From positions 2,245,001 to 2,309,000 of the forward strand of contig NZ_CP064356.1 in NCBI RefSeq assembly GCF_018141545.1: a stretch of DNA of 64,000 bases, read 5' to 3'. The notes beneath the pieces were generated by a model. It saw nothing but the letters and a program-made list of their open reading frames with translations. It was not told the origin of the DNA and searched no databases. Both the position numbers and the translations under genes were made by a program. The first letter of the stretch is position 1. Each line of letters starts with the position of its first letter. Source of the stretch: Miltoncostaea oceani (GTDB taxonomy: Bacteria > Actinomycetota > Thermoleophilia > Miltoncostaeales > Miltoncostaeaceae). Positions 27,223 to 35,854 of the stretch are shown here, piece after piece.

Positions 27223-27641
27223 CAGCCCCCCGCCTCCCGGCCCGCCGCGAGCGCCCAGCCCGCCAGGCCGTCGATCGCCATCTTCACCGGCGAGATCACC
27301 TCGAAGCCGCGGTCGGCGTAGGCGTCGGCCCGCGCCGGGTCCTGGATCCGCGCCGCCACGTGCTCCACCTCGTACCGCTTCACCGCCACCTGGGCGATGA
27401 CGAGGTTCGTGTTGTCGCCGTCGGTCGCCGCGATCAGGACGTCGGCGTCGGCGACGCCGGCCTCCTCGAGGACCGCGGTGTCCATGCCGTGGCCGATCAC
27501 GACCGGCTGCTTCCACTCGGGACCGAGGCGGCTGAGGTTCTCCTCGCGCATCTCGATGACGACGATCCTCCACCCCTCGTCGGCGAGGGTCCGCGCGAGC
27601 GTCGCGCCGACCCGTCCGCACCCGATCACGATGGCCTTCAT
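27222..27641 (-). CDS. ceoC: TrkA-N (RCK-N only) protein
   Basis: 139 aa, a single NAD-binding RCK-N domain: AIVIGCGRVGATLARTL (about residues 3-19), VIGHGMDTAVLEEAG and ATDGDNTNLVIAQVA. It lacks the TrkA-C domain, unlike its partner downstream, and the pair probably forms a hetero-oligomeric ring. It starts seven bases after the stop of the APC-USP gene, so transporter and regulators form one transcript: APC, this gene, then the full RCK protein. Confidence 0.9.
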   Translation of the reverse strand: MKAIVIGCGRVGATLARTLADEGWRIVVIEMREENLSRLGPEWKQPVVIGHGMDTAVLEEAGVADADVLIAATDGDNTNLVIAQVAVKRYEVEHVAARIQDPARADAYADRGFEVISPVKMAIDGLAGWALAAGREAGG

Positions 27642-27648
27642 CGACGCA

Positions 27649-29568
27649 TCATGACGCGTCCGGGTCGTCCAGGACGCCCTCGGGATAGGTGACGACCATC
27701 ACCTCGCACCGCGCCCGCCGCAGGACGGTGTCGACCGTCGGGCTGAAGAACCGCTTGTGGCGGCGCCAGCGGGCCGCGGACCCCATGACGATCAGGTCCG
27801 CGCCGATCGCGTCGGCCTCGCCGACGATCGCCTCGGCCAGCGACCGCGCCCGGACGACGTGCGGGACGAGGTCGACGTCCTGCTCGGCGGCGATCTCGCG
27901 GGCCTCCTCCATCGCCTCGACGGCCTCCCGCTCCTCGTCCCCCAGGTCGCAGTCGAGCTCCATCGACATCGGCACCCGCACGACGTGCAGCACCCGCACC
28001 TCCGCCCCCCGCTCCTCGGCGAGCCGCAGGGCGGTCGCGAGGACCTCCTCGCCGATGTCCGCGAGCTTCAGCGGCACGAGGATGCGGCGGGCGTCGCCCT
28101 CGCCGTCGCCGCCCACCAGGTCCGGCACGGCGGGCGTGGCGCGCCCGAGCAGCGTCTCGTTGCCGGCGCGCCGCGACACGAGGTAGACGACCGCCCCGAT
28201 CGCGAGCCACACGGGGCCGACGACGGCGGCGCCGCCGTGGGTGAACAACGACGCGACCCAGAGGGCGAGCGTCAGGAGGCCGCCGACCACCGACGGCAGG
28301 GGGATCACCGCGCCGCGCCACGGCACGCCCAGGGGGACCCGGAACGGCCGCGCGAGCTCGGGCTCGTGGATCCGGAGGCGGATGACCGCGAACTGGGCGA
28401 GCGTCATCGCGATGAGGACGCCGAAGCTGTAGAGCCCGGCGAGGAAGAGCGCCCCGTCGCCGACGGCGTCGGCGACCACGATCAGCGCGGGGGCGATCAC
28501 CGCGGCGGCGAGGGTGGCGGCGGGCGTCGGCAACGAGCCGCGCTCCGGCCGCGCGAACGCGTGGGGCAGCATGTCGTAGCGGGCCATCGAGTACGCGAGG
28601 CGCTCCCCGCCGGCGAGGGACGTCGCGATCGCCGTGATCAGGATCAGCGCGTTCGTGACGCCGACGATCCCGACGAGGAGGTCGGCGCCGCCGGGGAGCT
28701 CGTCGCCGATCGCCCGGGCGATCCCCACGAGGGGGGCCTGGAGCCAGTCGGTCGCGAGGTCGCTCGCCACGCCGTCGCTCTCCCCCGGCGCGGGGTGGGT
28801 CGGGTAGGCGGTCACGCCGACCATCGAGACGGCGACGTTCAGCACCACCACGGTGCCGATGCCGATGAAGAGGCTGCGCGGCAGGGTGCGGCCCGGCTCG
28901 CGGACCTCGGCCACGAAGTTCGTGACCGTCTCGAGCCCGGTGTAGGCGAGGGTCGCGAGCGACAGGGCGAGGATGATCGACGTCCACGACGGGGTGCGCC
29001 CGACGTCCATCCCCACGGTCAGCGCGTCGCTGGAGAAGACCAGGGCGAAGCCGAGCACCGCGATCACGGTCTGCACCAGCAGCGCGACCGCGGCGGCCGC
29101 CGCCGCGACGGCGAACAGGCGGATGCGCTTCACGCGCCGGACGATGGCGAGGGCCAGGATCACGAGGATCCCGACGACGGCGTCCCACGGCCGGTCGGAC
29201 AGGGAGTCCCAGCCGAACGCCGTCCCGATGTAGGCGGGGACGAAGAGCGCCGCGATCGCGATCACGACGAGGTAGTCGAGGAACAGCAGCCAGCCGGTGG
29301 CGAAGCCGAGCGGGTCGCTGAACGCGCGGCGCACGAAGGTGGCGGCGCCGCCCGCCTCGGGCATCGCCGACGACCCCTCCGCGTAGGAGAGGGTCACCAC
29401 GAGCATCAGGGCGCCGACGGCGAGGAGGATCCACGGCGTCAGGCCGACGGCGTAGAGCGCGACGATGCCGAGGGCGAAGATCAGCGACGTGCCGATCTCG
29501 CCGTAGGCGACGAGCGACAGGGCCCGTGCGCTGAGGGCCCGGGCGGGCCCCCTCAGCGGCGGCGCCAC
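27649..29568 (-). CDS. APC-superfamily permease fused to a universal-stress domain (copy 2)
   Basis: 639 aa. About 12 membrane segments of an amino acid-polyamine-organocation permease occupy residues 15-475. They include the unwound-helix motif YGEIGTSLIFALG near the N-terminus and YAEGSSAMPEAGGAATFVRRAF. A cytosolic UspA-like domain follows (about 490-625, ILVPLKLADIGEEVLATAL and LIVMGSAARWRRHK). The layout is that of KimA-type K+ importers as well as of amino-acid permeases. Immediate linkage to two TrkA proteins favours cation transport. The start overlaps the upstream 59-aa gene by 16 bases. Confidence 0.88.
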   Translation of the reverse strand: MAPPLRGPARALSARALSLVAYGEIGTSLIFALGIVALYAVGLTPWILLAVGALMLVVTLSYAEGSSAMPEAGGAATFVRRAFSDPLGFATGWLLFLDYLVVIAIAALFVPAYIGTAFGWDSLSDRPWDAVVGILVILALAIVRRVKRIRLFAVAAAAAAVALLVQTVIAVLGFALVFSSDALTVGMDVGRTPSWTSIILALSLATLAYTGLETVTNFVAEVREPGRTLPRSLFIGIGTVVVLNVAVSMVGVTAYPTHPAPGESDGVASDLATDWLQAPLVGIARAIGDELPGGADLLVGIVGVTNALILITAIATSLAGGERLAYSMARYDMLPHAFARPERGSLPTPAATLAAAVIAPALIVVADAVGDGALFLAGLYSFGVLIAMTLAQFAVIRLRIHEPELARPFRVPLGVPWRGAVIPLPSVVGGLLTLALWVASLFTHGGAAVVGPVWLAIGAVVYLVSRRAGNETLLGRATPAVPDLVGGDGEGDARRILVPLKLADIGEEVLATALRLAEERGAEVRVLHVVRVPMSMELDCDLGDEEREAVEAMEEAREIAAEQDVDLVPHVVRARSLAEAIVGEADAIGADLIVMGSAARWRRHKRFFSPTVDTVLRRARCEVMVVTYPEGVLDDPDAS

Positions 29569-29732
29569 GCCAGCACCATGTAGAGCCGCAGGCCGCCGCC
29601 GAGGACCATCAGGCCGCCGATCAGCAGGCCGAGGCCGCCGCCGACGCCGAGCGCGACGGTCCGCGCGACCACGGCGACGCCGAGCGCGAGGACGACGAGC
29701 GCGAACACCGCGGGTGCGGGGATCCCCCTCAT
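29553..29732 (-). CDS. 59-aa two-helix membrane protein between the permeases
   Basis: 59 aa with two membrane segments (about residues 6-24 and 30-52) and a basic C-terminus (AWRRR). ATG 29732 overlaps the stop of the upstream permease (ATGA) and its end overlaps the next permease, so it is tightly coupled on both sides. It could be a small accessory subunit of the transporters. No family recognised. Confidence 0.7.
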   Translation of the reverse strand: MRGIPAPAVFALVVLALGVAVVARTVALGVGGGLGLLIGGLMVLGGGLRLYMVLAWRRR

Positions 29733-31636
29733 GCCGCCGCTCGTGCCGGCACGCGGCCGCCGACGACGATCGCCCGCACCGGGCTGTGCTTGAGGACGTG
29801 GCGGACGGTGCTGCCGAACACCGGGGCCCGGCGCTTCATGCCCGGCCGCGGCGCCCCGATGACGATCAGCTCGGCGCCGCGGGCGACGGCGTCGGCGACG
29901 ATCGCGGGGCCGGCGCTGCGGGCGCGCACGAGGCGGGTGACGGCGCGGACGCCGTGGCTCTCGACGAGGGCGCGCGCGTCGTCGAGGAGCTCGTTGGCCT
30001 CCCGCTCCTCGTCGGGCAGGACCGCCGTGAGCGGCAGGGTCATGGGGATCTCGAGCACGTGGACGATCGCCACCCGCGACCGGCGCTCCCCCGCGAGGCG
30101 GGCCGCGGCGACGAGGGCCTCCTCGGTCTCGGCGGAGCGGACGACGGGGACGACGATCGAGCGGTACTCGATGCGGAGGCCCGCGGCCATGACAAGCGCG
30201 GGCGCGCGGACCGTCGCCCGCAGCGGCAGGCGGAGCACCCGCGTGCGGTAGACGGTGTAGACGACGAACCCGAGCGCGAGCCACCCGAGGCCCGCCCAGC
30301 GGGTGAGCGGTTCCTGGACCACGACGACGAGCCACGCGAGGCCGGTGGCGAGGCCGCCGAGGATCGCGAACAGCGGCCAGTCGACGCCGCGGAACCGGAC
30401 GTTCGGCCGCGCCCGGTACACGAGCTCCTCGTCGCGGCGGCGGACGCGCAGGGCGACGAGCGAGACGTGGGCGATCGTGAACGAGAGCATCGCCCCGAAC
30501 GAGTACATCGTGCCGAGGAAGTCCGTCTGCCCCGGCAGCAGCGCGATGATCGCCGCGAGGCCCGCGAACAGGACGAGGGCGAGCCACGGCGTGCGGAAAC
30601 GGGGGTGGAGGCGCCGGAAGGGCTCCGGGAGCTGGCGGTAGCTCGCCATCGAGTAGGTGATGCGCGACGCGCCGATCACCCCGGCGTTCGCGGCGATGAA
30701 CAGGATCGTGGCGGCGAGGACGCCGACGTAGATCTCGAGGGCGTCGAGGGTGAGGCCCGTGATCCCGAGGTTGTCGACGATCCCGAGGACCGGGTCGTTC
30801 GCGAAGCCCCCCTCCTCGGGCGGCAGGCCGAGCGGGGTGGTGTAGCCGTCGGGGCCGAGGGTCACCGGCAGCGCCGACAGGGCGATCGCCGGCAGCGTGA
30901 AGTAGATGGCGTACACGGCGATGGCGACCATCCGGATCGCCTTCGGGATGTCGCGGGAGGGGTCGCGCGCCTCCTCCGACAGGTTCGAGATCGTCTCGAT
31001 TCCCGTGTAGGCGATCATCGCGACGGGGATCGCGAGGAAGAAGCTGCTCCACGTCGGCGCGACGCCGAACGTGACGTTCGCGGTGAGGATGTCCGGCGAG
31101 AAGATCAGGACGAAGCCCAGGACCACGAGGAGCGCCTGGGTGGCGAAGTCGATGACCGCCAGCAGCACGTTGAGCTTGGCGGCCTCCTTGACCCCGACGA
31201 TGTTGACCCCGACGAGCAGCACGATGATCGCCGCGCCGACGATCACGTCCCACGGGTTCTGCTTCAGCGGCTCCCAGAAGATCGAGAGGTAGTGCGGCAC
31301 GAAGAACGCCGAGATGGCGATCGTGATGATGTAGTTGAGCATCTGGGCCCACCCGGCCCCGAAGCTCACGACCTCGTCGAACGCGTGCCGCGCGAAGCTG
31401 GCCGACCCGCCCGCCTCCGGGTAGCGCACCGTGCCCTCGGCGTAGGTCGCGGCGGTCGCCGCGAAGATCAGCCCCGCGATCAGGAAGACGAGGGGCGTCA
31501 GCCCCAGGGCGAAAGCGGCGGTGACCCCGAGCGCGTAGTAGATCGACGAGCCGACGTTGCCGTAGGCCGTCGCGAACAGGGCGGGGGCCCCGAGCACGCG
31601 TTCGAGCCCCTGCTGCTCACGGCGTCGGCGGGCCAC
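29729..31636 (-). CDS. APC-superfamily permease fused to a universal-stress domain (copy 1)
   Basis: 635 aa from GTG 31636, chosen because a TAGAGT -10 lies seven bases upstream (leaderless); a GTG at 31666 would add ten residues. About 12 membrane segments are followed by a Usp domain (about 485-630, SIVVPVVRSAETEEALVAAA and LIVIGAPRPGMKRR). FATAYGNVGSSIYYALG is the substrate-binding first helix and YAEGTVRYPEAGGSASFARHAF a conserved loop. Paralogue of the gene at 27649-29568. KimA-like potassium uptake or amino-acid transport are both possible. Confidence 0.88.
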   Translation of the reverse strand: MARRRREQQGLERVLGAPALFATAYGNVGSSIYYALGVTAAFALGLTPLVFLIAGLIFAATAATYAEGTVRYPEAGGSASFARHAFDEVVSFGAGWAQMLNYIITIAISAFFVPHYLSIFWEPLKQNPWDVIVGAAIIVLLVGVNIVGVKEAAKLNVLLAVIDFATQALLVVLGFVLIFSPDILTANVTFGVAPTWSSFFLAIPVAMIAYTGIETISNLSEEARDPSRDIPKAIRMVAIAVYAIYFTLPAIALSALPVTLGPDGYTTPLGLPPEEGGFANDPVLGIVDNLGITGLTLDALEIYVGVLAATILFIAANAGVIGASRITYSMASYRQLPEPFRRLHPRFRTPWLALVLFAGLAAIIALLPGQTDFLGTMYSFGAMLSFTIAHVSLVALRVRRRDEELVYRARPNVRFRGVDWPLFAILGGLATGLAWLVVVVQEPLTRWAGLGWLALGFVVYTVYRTRVLRLPLRATVRAPALVMAAGLRIEYRSIVVPVVRSAETEEALVAAARLAGERRSRVAIVHVLEIPMTLPLTAVLPDEEREANELLDDARALVESHGVRAVTRLVRARSAGPAIVADAVARGAELIVIGAPRPGMKRRAPVFGSTVRHVLKHSPVRAIVVGGRVPARAAA

Positions 31637-31643
31637 GGCGGGC

Positions 31644-31649
31644 ACTCTA
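31644..31649 (-). promoter_or_regulatory. -10 hexamer TAGAGT, seven bases before GTG 31636
   Basis: TAnnnT at leaderless spacing on the minus strand; it defines the start of the permease operon (permease, small membrane protein, permease, two RCK proteins). Confidence 0.55.
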
Positions 31650-31669
31650 CGTCGCGGCGGCGCCACCCA

Positions 31670-33175
31670 TCACGGGTCGGTCGCGGGGAGCCGGAACGCG
31701 AGGACCGCCCCGCCCCCGGGGGCGGCCTCCGCCCACACCCGCCCGCCGTGCGCGGTCACGGCGCGCTGCACGATCGCCAGCCCGATCCCGGCCCCCTCCA
31801 CGCCCGTCGCGTTGGGCAGGCGCTCGAAGGCGCCGAAGATCGCGTCGGTGCGGTCGCCCGGGCCGAAGCCGACGCCGTCGTCGCGGACGGACACGACCAG
31901 GCCGTCCGCCTCGCGGTGCGCGGCGACGGTCACCGTCCCTCCCCCGGGGCGGCTGAACTTGACGGCGTTGGACAGCAGGTTCGCGAAGACCTGGCGCAGC
32001 AGCGGCCCGTCCCCCGGCCACGTCGGGAGGTCCCCGATCTCGATGCGGACGCCCGCGGCACGGGCCGTCTCGGCCAGGTCGGCCCGCGCCTCGTGCGCCA
32101 GCGCGCCGAGGTCGACGGGCACCGGCGCCATCCGGCCGGCGCGCCGTCCCGCCTGGGAGAGCTCGAGGAGGGCGCCGATCATCGCCGTCATCACCTCTGC
32201 GCCGTCGCGGATGCGCCGCAGGTCGCGGGGCGCGCCGTCGCCGAGATCGTCCTCCAGCGAGCGCGAGAAGCCCTCGATGGCCCGCAGCGGGGCGCGCAGG
32301 TCGTGGGAGACCCGGTACGAGAACGCCTCGAGCTCCTCGTAGGCGCGGGCGAGCTCGGCGGTGCGGGCCGCCACCCGCACCTCCAGGTCGGCGTTCGCGC
32401 GGCGCAGCCCCTCCTCGAGCGCCCGGTAGTCGCTGACGTCGGTGGCGACGGTGACGAGGCCGGCGAGGTCGCCGGCGGCGCCGAACCAGGGCACCCGGGT
32501 CACCCGCCACGTCCGCCCCCGGGCGGCGTCGTGGGCCTCGACGGTGGACGGCGCGCCGTCCACCACCCTCCCGAGTGCCTCCGCGGCGAACGTCCGCCAC
32601 TCCGCCGGGGCGACCTCGTCGGGGGTGCGGCCGAGGATCTCCTCGCGGGGGCGCCCGCACCAGTCGCAGAACGCCTGGTTCACCGCGAGGTAGCACCCGT
32701 CCGCGTCGCGCAGGAACAGGGGGTCGGGGACCGCGTCGATCATCGACGACAGCAGGTCGCGGCGGGCCCGGATCGCCTCCCGCGCCTCCTGGCGGGCGGT
32801 GACGTCGGCGATCGACGCGACGGCCTCGGGGCGCCCGTCCGGGCCCGTCGAGGGGGCGGCGCTGACCGACACCCAGACCCGGCGCCCGTCGGGGCGGAGC
32901 ACGCCGAGGATCCGGCCGGTGACGGTCTCCCCGTCGCGCAGCGCCCGGGCGACGGGGTGGTCCTCCACCGGCACGTCGGCCCCGTCCTCGTCGACCACCC
33001 GCCAGCCGGGGGTCGAGAGCCACGCCGGCCCGTCGTCGGGGTCGGCGCCGCAGATCTCCCAGAAGGCGGGGTTCGCGAGGATGAGGCGGCCGTCCTCGTC
33101 CCACAGCGTCACGCCGTCGCGGAGCACCTCGACGAGCGCGCGGAACCGCTCGCCGGCGTGCTCGCCCCGGTTCAC
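31670..33175 (-). CDS. PAS-domain sensor histidine kinase
   Basis: 501 aa, cytosolic. Two PAS domains (about residues 8-130 and 135-260) precede a short coiled coil and HisKA with phospho-acceptor His291 in YRVSHDLRAPLRAI. The ATPase domain has the N box NLLSNAVKFS, G1 DDGVGFG and G2 GAGIGLAIVQRAVTAHGG. The closest architecture is phytochrome-like kinases of the CikA/Cph1 output type, without a chromophore domain. The GTG at 33175 overlaps the stop of the hybrid kinase upstream, so the two act in one operon with a response regulator. Confidence 0.92.
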   Translation of the reverse strand: MNRGEHAGERFRALVEVLRDGVTLWDEDGRLILANPAFWEICGADPDDGPAWLSTPGWRVVDEDGADVPVEDHPVARALRDGETVTGRILGVLRPDGRRVWVSVSAAPSTGPDGRPEAVASIADVTARQEAREAIRARRDLLSSMIDAVPDPLFLRDADGCYLAVNQAFCDWCGRPREEILGRTPDEVAPAEWRTFAAEALGRVVDGAPSTVEAHDAARGRTWRVTRVPWFGAAGDLAGLVTVATDVSDYRALEEGLRRANADLEVRVAARTAELARAYEELEAFSYRVSHDLRAPLRAIEGFSRSLEDDLGDGAPRDLRRIRDGAEVMTAMIGALLELSQAGRRAGRMAPVPVDLGALAHEARADLAETARAAGVRIEIGDLPTWPGDGPLLRQVFANLLSNAVKFSRPGGGTVTVAAHREADGLVVSVRDDGVGFGPGDRTDAIFGAFERLPNATGVEGAGIGLAIVQRAVTAHGGRVWAEAAPGGGAVLAFRLPATDP

Positions 33176-35121
33176 GCCCCGGCGGCGGCGTCGAGGACCT
33201 GGCGCACCCGGAACGCCAGCTCGTCGGGCGTGAAGGGCTTCTGCAGGAAGACCCCCTCCGCCTCGTGGGCGGCGCGGTCGATCAGCGTCCCCTCGGCGTA
33301 CCCCGACATGAACACGACCCGCGCGTCGGGGCGGGCGGCGCGGAACCGGCGCGCCAGCTCCGGCCCGTTGACGCCCGGCATCACGACGTCGGTCAGCAGC
33401 AGGTCGACGGGGGTCCGCGACCAGAGCGCCGCGGCGGACGCCGCCGAGTCGGCGACGAGGACCGCGTACCCGGCCCGCTCCAGCGTCCGGCTGACGAGGC
33501 GGCGCACCGCCGGCTCGTCCTCGACCACGAGGATCGACTCGTGCCCGCCCCCGGGCCGCGGCGGGGCGGGGCCGGGGCCGCCGTCGGTGGCGGGGGCGGC
33601 CCCCTCCACGAGCGGCAGGTGGATCGTGAAGGTGGTGCCGAAGCCGACGCGGGTGTCGACGCCGATGTGGCCGCCGTGGCGGACGACGATGGCGTGGACC
33701 GTCGGCAGGCCGAGCCCGCTGCCCCGCCCGGGCTCCTTCGTGGTGAAGAACGGCTCGAAGAGGTGCCGCAGGACGTCGTCGGGGATGCCGACGCCGGTGT
33801 CGCCCACGCGGAGGCGGGCGTACCGGGCGCCGTGGTTCCCGTCGTCCCCGGCGAGGCCGTCCGCCTCCGCCACGTCGAGGCCGATGGAGAGCACCCCGCC
33901 CTCCGGCATCGCGTCGCGGGCGTTCACGGCGAGGTTCATGAGGAGCTGCTCGACCTCCGTCGGGTCGGCCCGCACCATCAGCGGCACGTCCGGACCGTGG
34001 GAGCTGACCTCGATGTGCTCGCCGATGACCCGCGCGAGCAGGCTGTCCATGTCGTCGACGACGGCCCGGAGGTCGATCGCACGGTCGGCGGGGGGGTTCC
34101 GGTGGCTCACCGCGAGCAGCTGCCGGGTGAGCGCCGCCCCCCGCTCGGCGGCGCGGCGGATCTCCTCGACGTCGCCGCGGCGCGCGTCCCCGGGCGGCAG
34201 GTCGTCGGCGAGCAGCTCGGCGGACCCCGCGATGACGGTGAGGAGGTTGTTGAAGTCGTGGGCGACGCCCCCGGCGAGGCGGCCGACGGCCTCCATCTTC
34301 TGGGAGCGCAGCAGGCGCTGCTCGAGCTCCCGCTGCTCGGTCACGTCGCGGGCCACGACCAGGAAGTCCTCCTGCGTCCCGCCGGACCCGCGGGGGCGCA
34401 CCACGATGTTGGCGCGGAACAGCGAGCCGTCGCGGCGGCGGCGCTCGCCCTCGTCCTCGGCGCGGCCCCGGGCCGCCGCCGCCCCGAGCAGGCGGACGGC
34501 CTCCCCGTCGGCCGCGTCGGGGGCGACGAGCACGCCGGGCGGCGACGCGCCGAGGACCTCCTCCGCCGGGTAGCCGAAGGCCCGCTCGGCGCCGCGTCCC
34601 CACGTGAGGGGGCGGCCCGCGGCGTCGACCAGGAAGATCGCGTACTCCTCGACGCTCTCGACGAGCAGGTCGAAGCGCTCGGCGCTGAGGCGCGCCTGCT
34701 CGCGGGCCCGCCGGCCCGCCGCCACGAGGGCCTGCTCGCGGACGGCGCCGCGCACGACAGCGGCGAGGCTCTCGAGGCGGTCCTTGGAGAGGTAGTCGGC
34801 GGCGCCGTGCTTGATGACGGCGGCGGCGCGCTCCTCGCCGATCGCGCCGGAGACGACGACCACCGGCGTGTCGAGGCCGGCGACGTCGCGGAGGTCGAGC
34901 GCCCGCATCGCCCCGAACCCCGGGAGGAGGAAGTCGGCGACGATCACGTCCGGGGGGTCGGCGAGGGCCGCGGCGAACGAGGCCTCCGAGTCGACGCGAC
35001 GGGCGTCGACGGGACCGAGGTCGCTCTCGAGGCGGCGCCGGAGCAGCTCGTAGTCGGCGTCGGAGTCCTCGAGGACGAGCACCCGGAGGGGGGCGCCCGG
35101 CGGTGGCTCCCGGTCGGTCAG
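33172..35121 (-). CDS. Hybrid kinase: receiver-PAS-HisKA-ATPase-receiver; possible CTG start
   Basis: About 649 aa. The N-terminal receiver (LVLEDSDADYELLRRRL, Asp in VIVADFLLPGFG) is followed by a PAS domain (about 150-275). A kinase core comes next, with His in VAHDFNNLLTVIAG, N box NLAVNARDAMPEGG and DTGVGIPDD. A C-terminal receiver ends the protein (LLLTDVVMPGVNG, FLQKPFTPDEL). The frame is open to a CTG at 35121 that overlaps the upstream stop as CTGA, the same geometry as the GTGA overlaps elsewhere. The first canonical codon is GTG 35082, exactly at strand one of the receiver, which would leave no N-terminal lead-in. Confidence 0.9.
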   Translation of the reverse strand: MTDREPPPGAPLRVLVLEDSDADYELLRRRLESDLGPVDARRVDSEASFAAALADPPDVIVADFLLPGFGAMRALDLRDVAGLDTPVVVVSGAIGEERAAAVIKHGAADYLSKDRLESLAAVVRGAVREQALVAAGRRAREQARLSAERFDLLVESVEEYAIFLVDAAGRPLTWGRGAERAFGYPAEEVLGASPPGVLVAPDAADGEAVRLLGAAAARGRAEDEGERRRRDGSLFRANIVVRPRGSGGTQEDFLVVARDVTEQRELEQRLLRSQKMEAVGRLAGGVAHDFNNLLTVIAGSAELLADDLPPGDARRGDVEEIRRAAERGAALTRQLLAVSHRNPPADRAIDLRAVVDDMDSLLARVIGEHIEVSSHGPDVPLMVRADPTEVEQLLMNLAVNARDAMPEGGVLSIGLDVAEADGLAGDDGNHGARYARLRVGDTGVGIPDDVLRHLFEPFFTTKEPGRGSGLGLPTVHAIVVRHGGHIGVDTRVGFGTTFTIHLPLVEGAAPATDGGPGPAPPRPGGGHESILVVEDEPAVRRLVSRTLERAGYAVLVADSAASAAALWSRTPVDLLLTDVVMPGVNGPELARRFRAARPDARVVFMSGYAEGTLIDRAAHEAEGVFLQKPFTPDELAFRVRQVLDAAAGA

Positions 35122-35807
35122 GGCCCCGCGGGCGGCACGTAGCGGTAGCCGAAGCCCCGGAGGGTCTCGATCGGCGAGCCGCCGTGCGGCGCGGGCCCGA
35201 GGCTCGCCCGCAGCCAGGCGATGCCGATCACGACCTGCCCCGTCGAGACGGCGGAGTCGTGGCCCCAGCCGGCGCAGGCGAGGTCGGGTACCGACACGAG
35301 GCGCCCGGCGCGGCGGACGAGCTCGCCGAGCAGCCGGGCCTCGACGGACGACAGCTCGACGGGGGTGCCGTCCACGCGGACGCGGCGCCCCGTCCGGTCG
35401 ACCTCGAGCCAGTCGTCGGAGTAGCCCGCGCTGGTGGCGGACAGGTCGCCGCGGCGCACGAGCACGTCGAGCCGTGCGACGAGCTCGCGGCCGCCGAAGG
35501 GCTTGATGAGGTAGTCGTCGGCGCCGCCGCGCAGCCCGCGGGCGCGCTCGAGCTCGGCGGACCGGCCGGTCAGCATCAGCACCGGGACGTCCGACAGCTC
35601 GCGGATGCGCTCCAGGGTCGTCCAGCCGTCGACGACCGGCATCGACACGTCGAGGACGATCGCGTCCGGAACGTCGACCCTCAGCCGGTCGAGCGCGACC
35701 CCGCCGTCACCGGCCTCGTCGACCTCGTAGCCGGACCGCTCCAGGAGGCGCCGCACGACCCGGCGCACGGGCGCCTGGTCGTCCACGACGAGTACCCGAG
35801 CGGCCAT
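35118..35807 (-). CDS. OmpR-type response regulator
   Basis: 229 aa. The receiver domain has phospho-acceptor Asp53 in IVLDVSMPVVDGW, acidic pair near residues 9-10 and Lys in DYLIKPFGGREL. The C-terminal winged helix (about 130-225) contains VELSSVEARLLGELVRRAG and IGIAWLRASLG, ending RGFGYRYVPP as in OmpR/PhoB proteins. It is first in the operon, followed by the hybrid and PAS kinases. An AAGG site lies three bases before the ATG, and GGTATGA upstream may hold its promoter. Confidence 0.93.
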   Translation of the reverse strand: MAARVLVVDDQAPVRRVVRRLLERSGYEVDEAGDGGVALDRLRVDVPDAIVLDVSMPVVDGWTTLERIRELSDVPVLMLTGRSAELERARGLRGGADDYLIKPFGGRELVARLDVLVRRGDLSATSAGYSDDWLEVDRTGRRVRVDGTPVELSSVEARLLGELVRRAGRLVSVPDLACAGWGHDSAVSTGQVVIGIAWLRASLGPAPHGGSPIETLRGFGYRYVPPAGP

Positions 35808-35854
35808 GCGCCTTCATACCATGGGGCGTTAACCGCCGTGAACCCGGTACGGGC

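Noticed and set aside
29714-34573. A plus-strand frame of 1619 codons spanning several genes
   Set aside because: It lies entirely opposite well-supported permease and kinase genes and has the Arg/Asp/Ala-rich composition of antisense frames in high-GC DNA.
35800-35830. SigB-type promoter (GGTAT) before the response regulator
   Set aside because: A matching GTTT-type -35 is not at a standard distance; a similar GGTATGA near 39305 has no gene, so the motif alone is not convincing.
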